A stretch of DNA of 17,382 nt from Gammaproteobacteria bacterium UBA4421. GTDB taxonomy: Bacteria > Pseudomonadota > Gammaproteobacteria > Pseudomonadales > Azotimanducaceae. This document shows positions 16,423-17,382 of the stretch, one piece after another. The stretch is from the NCBI GenBank assembly GCA_002389675.1, contig DGQF01000045.1, positions 85,391 through 102,772 on the forward strand, written 5' to 3'. The position numbers and the translations under genes are program-made. Each line of letters starts with the position of its first letter. Position 1 is the first letter of the stretch. The notes under the pieces are model-generated. The model did not search any database, was not told the DNA's origin, and worked only from the letters and a program-made list of their open reading frames with translations.

Positions 16423-17382
16423 TTAGCTTGGGTGTTCAGGCGCGGCGGGCGGCTCTGGTAAGGCAAGGTAAGCCGATAAAAACGTGTCTAGATCGACGTT
16501 ATCTGCGCTTTCTATGGCTTTTTGTGCTGCCCAAGAGTCCTCAACGGTTTTGTCGAAGCGTACCGATTGCGGGGGCGTAAGTGGTTGTCTCGCAAAATCT
16601 GACTTATGTTTGATGGCCTGGCTCATTGAGAATCGAAAAAATGGTATTTGTTCGCTGCGCATGGCGGCTAAAACCTGTGCTGATGGTGTGAGCTCGGGGT
16701 TTAGCAGCCTACTTTGGGCAATTTTTAAGCTTTGGGTGTAACGCTGATCGGGTATGGTTTGGTCGAGCAATTCGGTGATCGTTGTGCATGCTTCAAGAAT
16801 TTCTGAACCCCAGGCCTGCAGGGAACGCCGCTGGCCGCCGTCGTCGATAAGGGTAGTTGTCGTGTCTCGCCCTCGCGCCACGGTCGCTGCTTGATTTTTA
16901 GTGATCCGTTCGACTTCGTCGACGCTGTCTGGTGTGCTGGTTGTGAGCAGACATAGCAGCAAAAAGGTATCTATAAAATTGATCTGGGTTTCATCTAACC
17001 CCAAAGGTAAAAATGGGTTCAGGTCCAAACAGCGTACTTCGACATACTCTACTCCGCGTTCCAGTAGCGCATTGACCGGGCGCTCGCCGCTGCGAGTCGT
17101 TCTTTTGGGCCGAATTGTGCCGTAAAATTCATTCTCGATCTGCAGAACACTGGTGTTGAGCTGCTGATACTCACCATTTTTTATTGTCCCAGCCTGCTCG
17201 TAAGCGGGGTGGTTCTGAGTCAGCGCATTGAGCATGGACGAGGTGTATTCACTCAACGAGTTGTAAGAAATGTGCAGATTGTTTTGTGCGTTGCTCTGAT
17301 AACCCAAGGGCCCCATTCTGAGGCTGGTGGCGTATGGTAAATATTGTGATCCTTGGTCAAGATCCTCCAGATTGTGAGACAG
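16423..17382 (-). CDS. gshA: Glutamate-cysteine ligase, 5' end outside the window
   Basis: First and rate-limiting step of glutathione synthesis. The frame is open through the right edge, so the ATG at 17316 is internal: the residues before it (LPYATSLRMGPLGYQS) match E. coli GshA FPYATSLRMSDLGY. About 319 C-terminal residues of roughly 520 are visible. Conserved blocks are VLQIENEFYGTIRPKRTTRSGE and YVEVRCLDLNPFLPLGLDE (cited by their ends VLQIENEFY and LDLNPF), both part of the proteobacterial ligase core. The C-terminal third is less conserved, and it ends in a short Pro-rich tail (PEPPAAPEHPS). Its co-transcribed neighbour is acpH. Confidence 0.95.
   Translation of the reverse strand: MSHNLEDLDQGSQYLPYATSLRMGPLGYQSNAQNNLHISYNSLSEYTSSMLNALTQNHPAYEQAGTIKNGEYQQLNTSVLQIENEFYGTIRPKRTTRSGERPVNALLERGVEYVEVRCLDLNPFLPLGLDETQINFIDTFLLLCLLTTSTPDSVDEVERITKNQAATVARGRDTTTTLIDDGGQRRSLQAWGSEILEACTTITELLDQTIPDQRYTQSLKIAQSRLLNPELTPSAQVLAAMRSEQIPFFRFSMSQAIKHKSDFARQPLTPPQSVRFDKTVEDSWAAQKAIESADNVDLDTFLSAYLALPEPPAAPEHPS

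Overview
This window looks like ordinary core chromosome of a gammaproteobacterium, probably from the Pseudomonas/Cellvibrio/marine-gamma side of the class. The evidence is gene order: algZ-algR-hemC-hemD-hemX-hemY, then a flavin-reductase-like gene, rho, trxA, ppx and hemB. Protein sequences also closely resemble gammaproteobacterial Rho, thioredoxin, HemX/HemY, DsbB, AcpH and GshA. Base composition is near 50% G+C throughout. I see no insertion sequence, integrase, tRNA, rRNA or CRISPR array, and no clear sign of recent transfer.

Layout. (1) 1-5259, plus strand: the 3' end of a sensor kinase (AlgZ type), its LytTR response regulator AlgR, and hemC, hemD, hemX and hemY, tightly spaced with TAATG and GTGA start/stop overlaps. 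HemC and HemD make uroporphyrinogen III; HemX and HemY are the membrane-anchored partners usually encoded with them. (2) 7883-5267, minus strand: trxA, a 345-bp gap holding a possible rho promoter, rho, and a degenerate-looking ferredoxin-reductase-fold gene that converges on hemY with 7 bp between stops. (3) 7967-9535, plus strand: exopolyphosphatase ppx, divergent from trxA, starting with TTG, with no ppk beside it. (4) 17382-9552, all minus strand: gshA (its 5' end lies outside the window) and acpH; a quinone oxidoreductase gene overlapping dsbB by ATGA, closed by a clear intrinsic terminator; then an orphan ParA-type ATPase, a YheS-type ABC-F protein, a small NTF2/SnoaL-like protein, and hemB, which converges on ppx.

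How they fit together. Two themes recur: tetrapyrrole synthesis (hemB, hemC, hemD, hemX, hemY) and thiol/redox balance (trxA, gshA, dsbB, a quinone reductase and the degenerate flavin reductase). The rest is housekeeping: transcription termination (rho), ribosome-associated ABC-F, polyphosphate turnover and acyl-carrier-protein recycling.

I found no convincing new multi-gene system. The points most worth a second look are small: the reductase after rho, with no usual start codon at the expected place and eroded cofactor motifs; an inverted repeat that encloses the trxA start codon; palindromes in or near the putative promoters of rho, the SnoaL-like gene and the ABC-F gene; and the solitary ParA-type ATPase.
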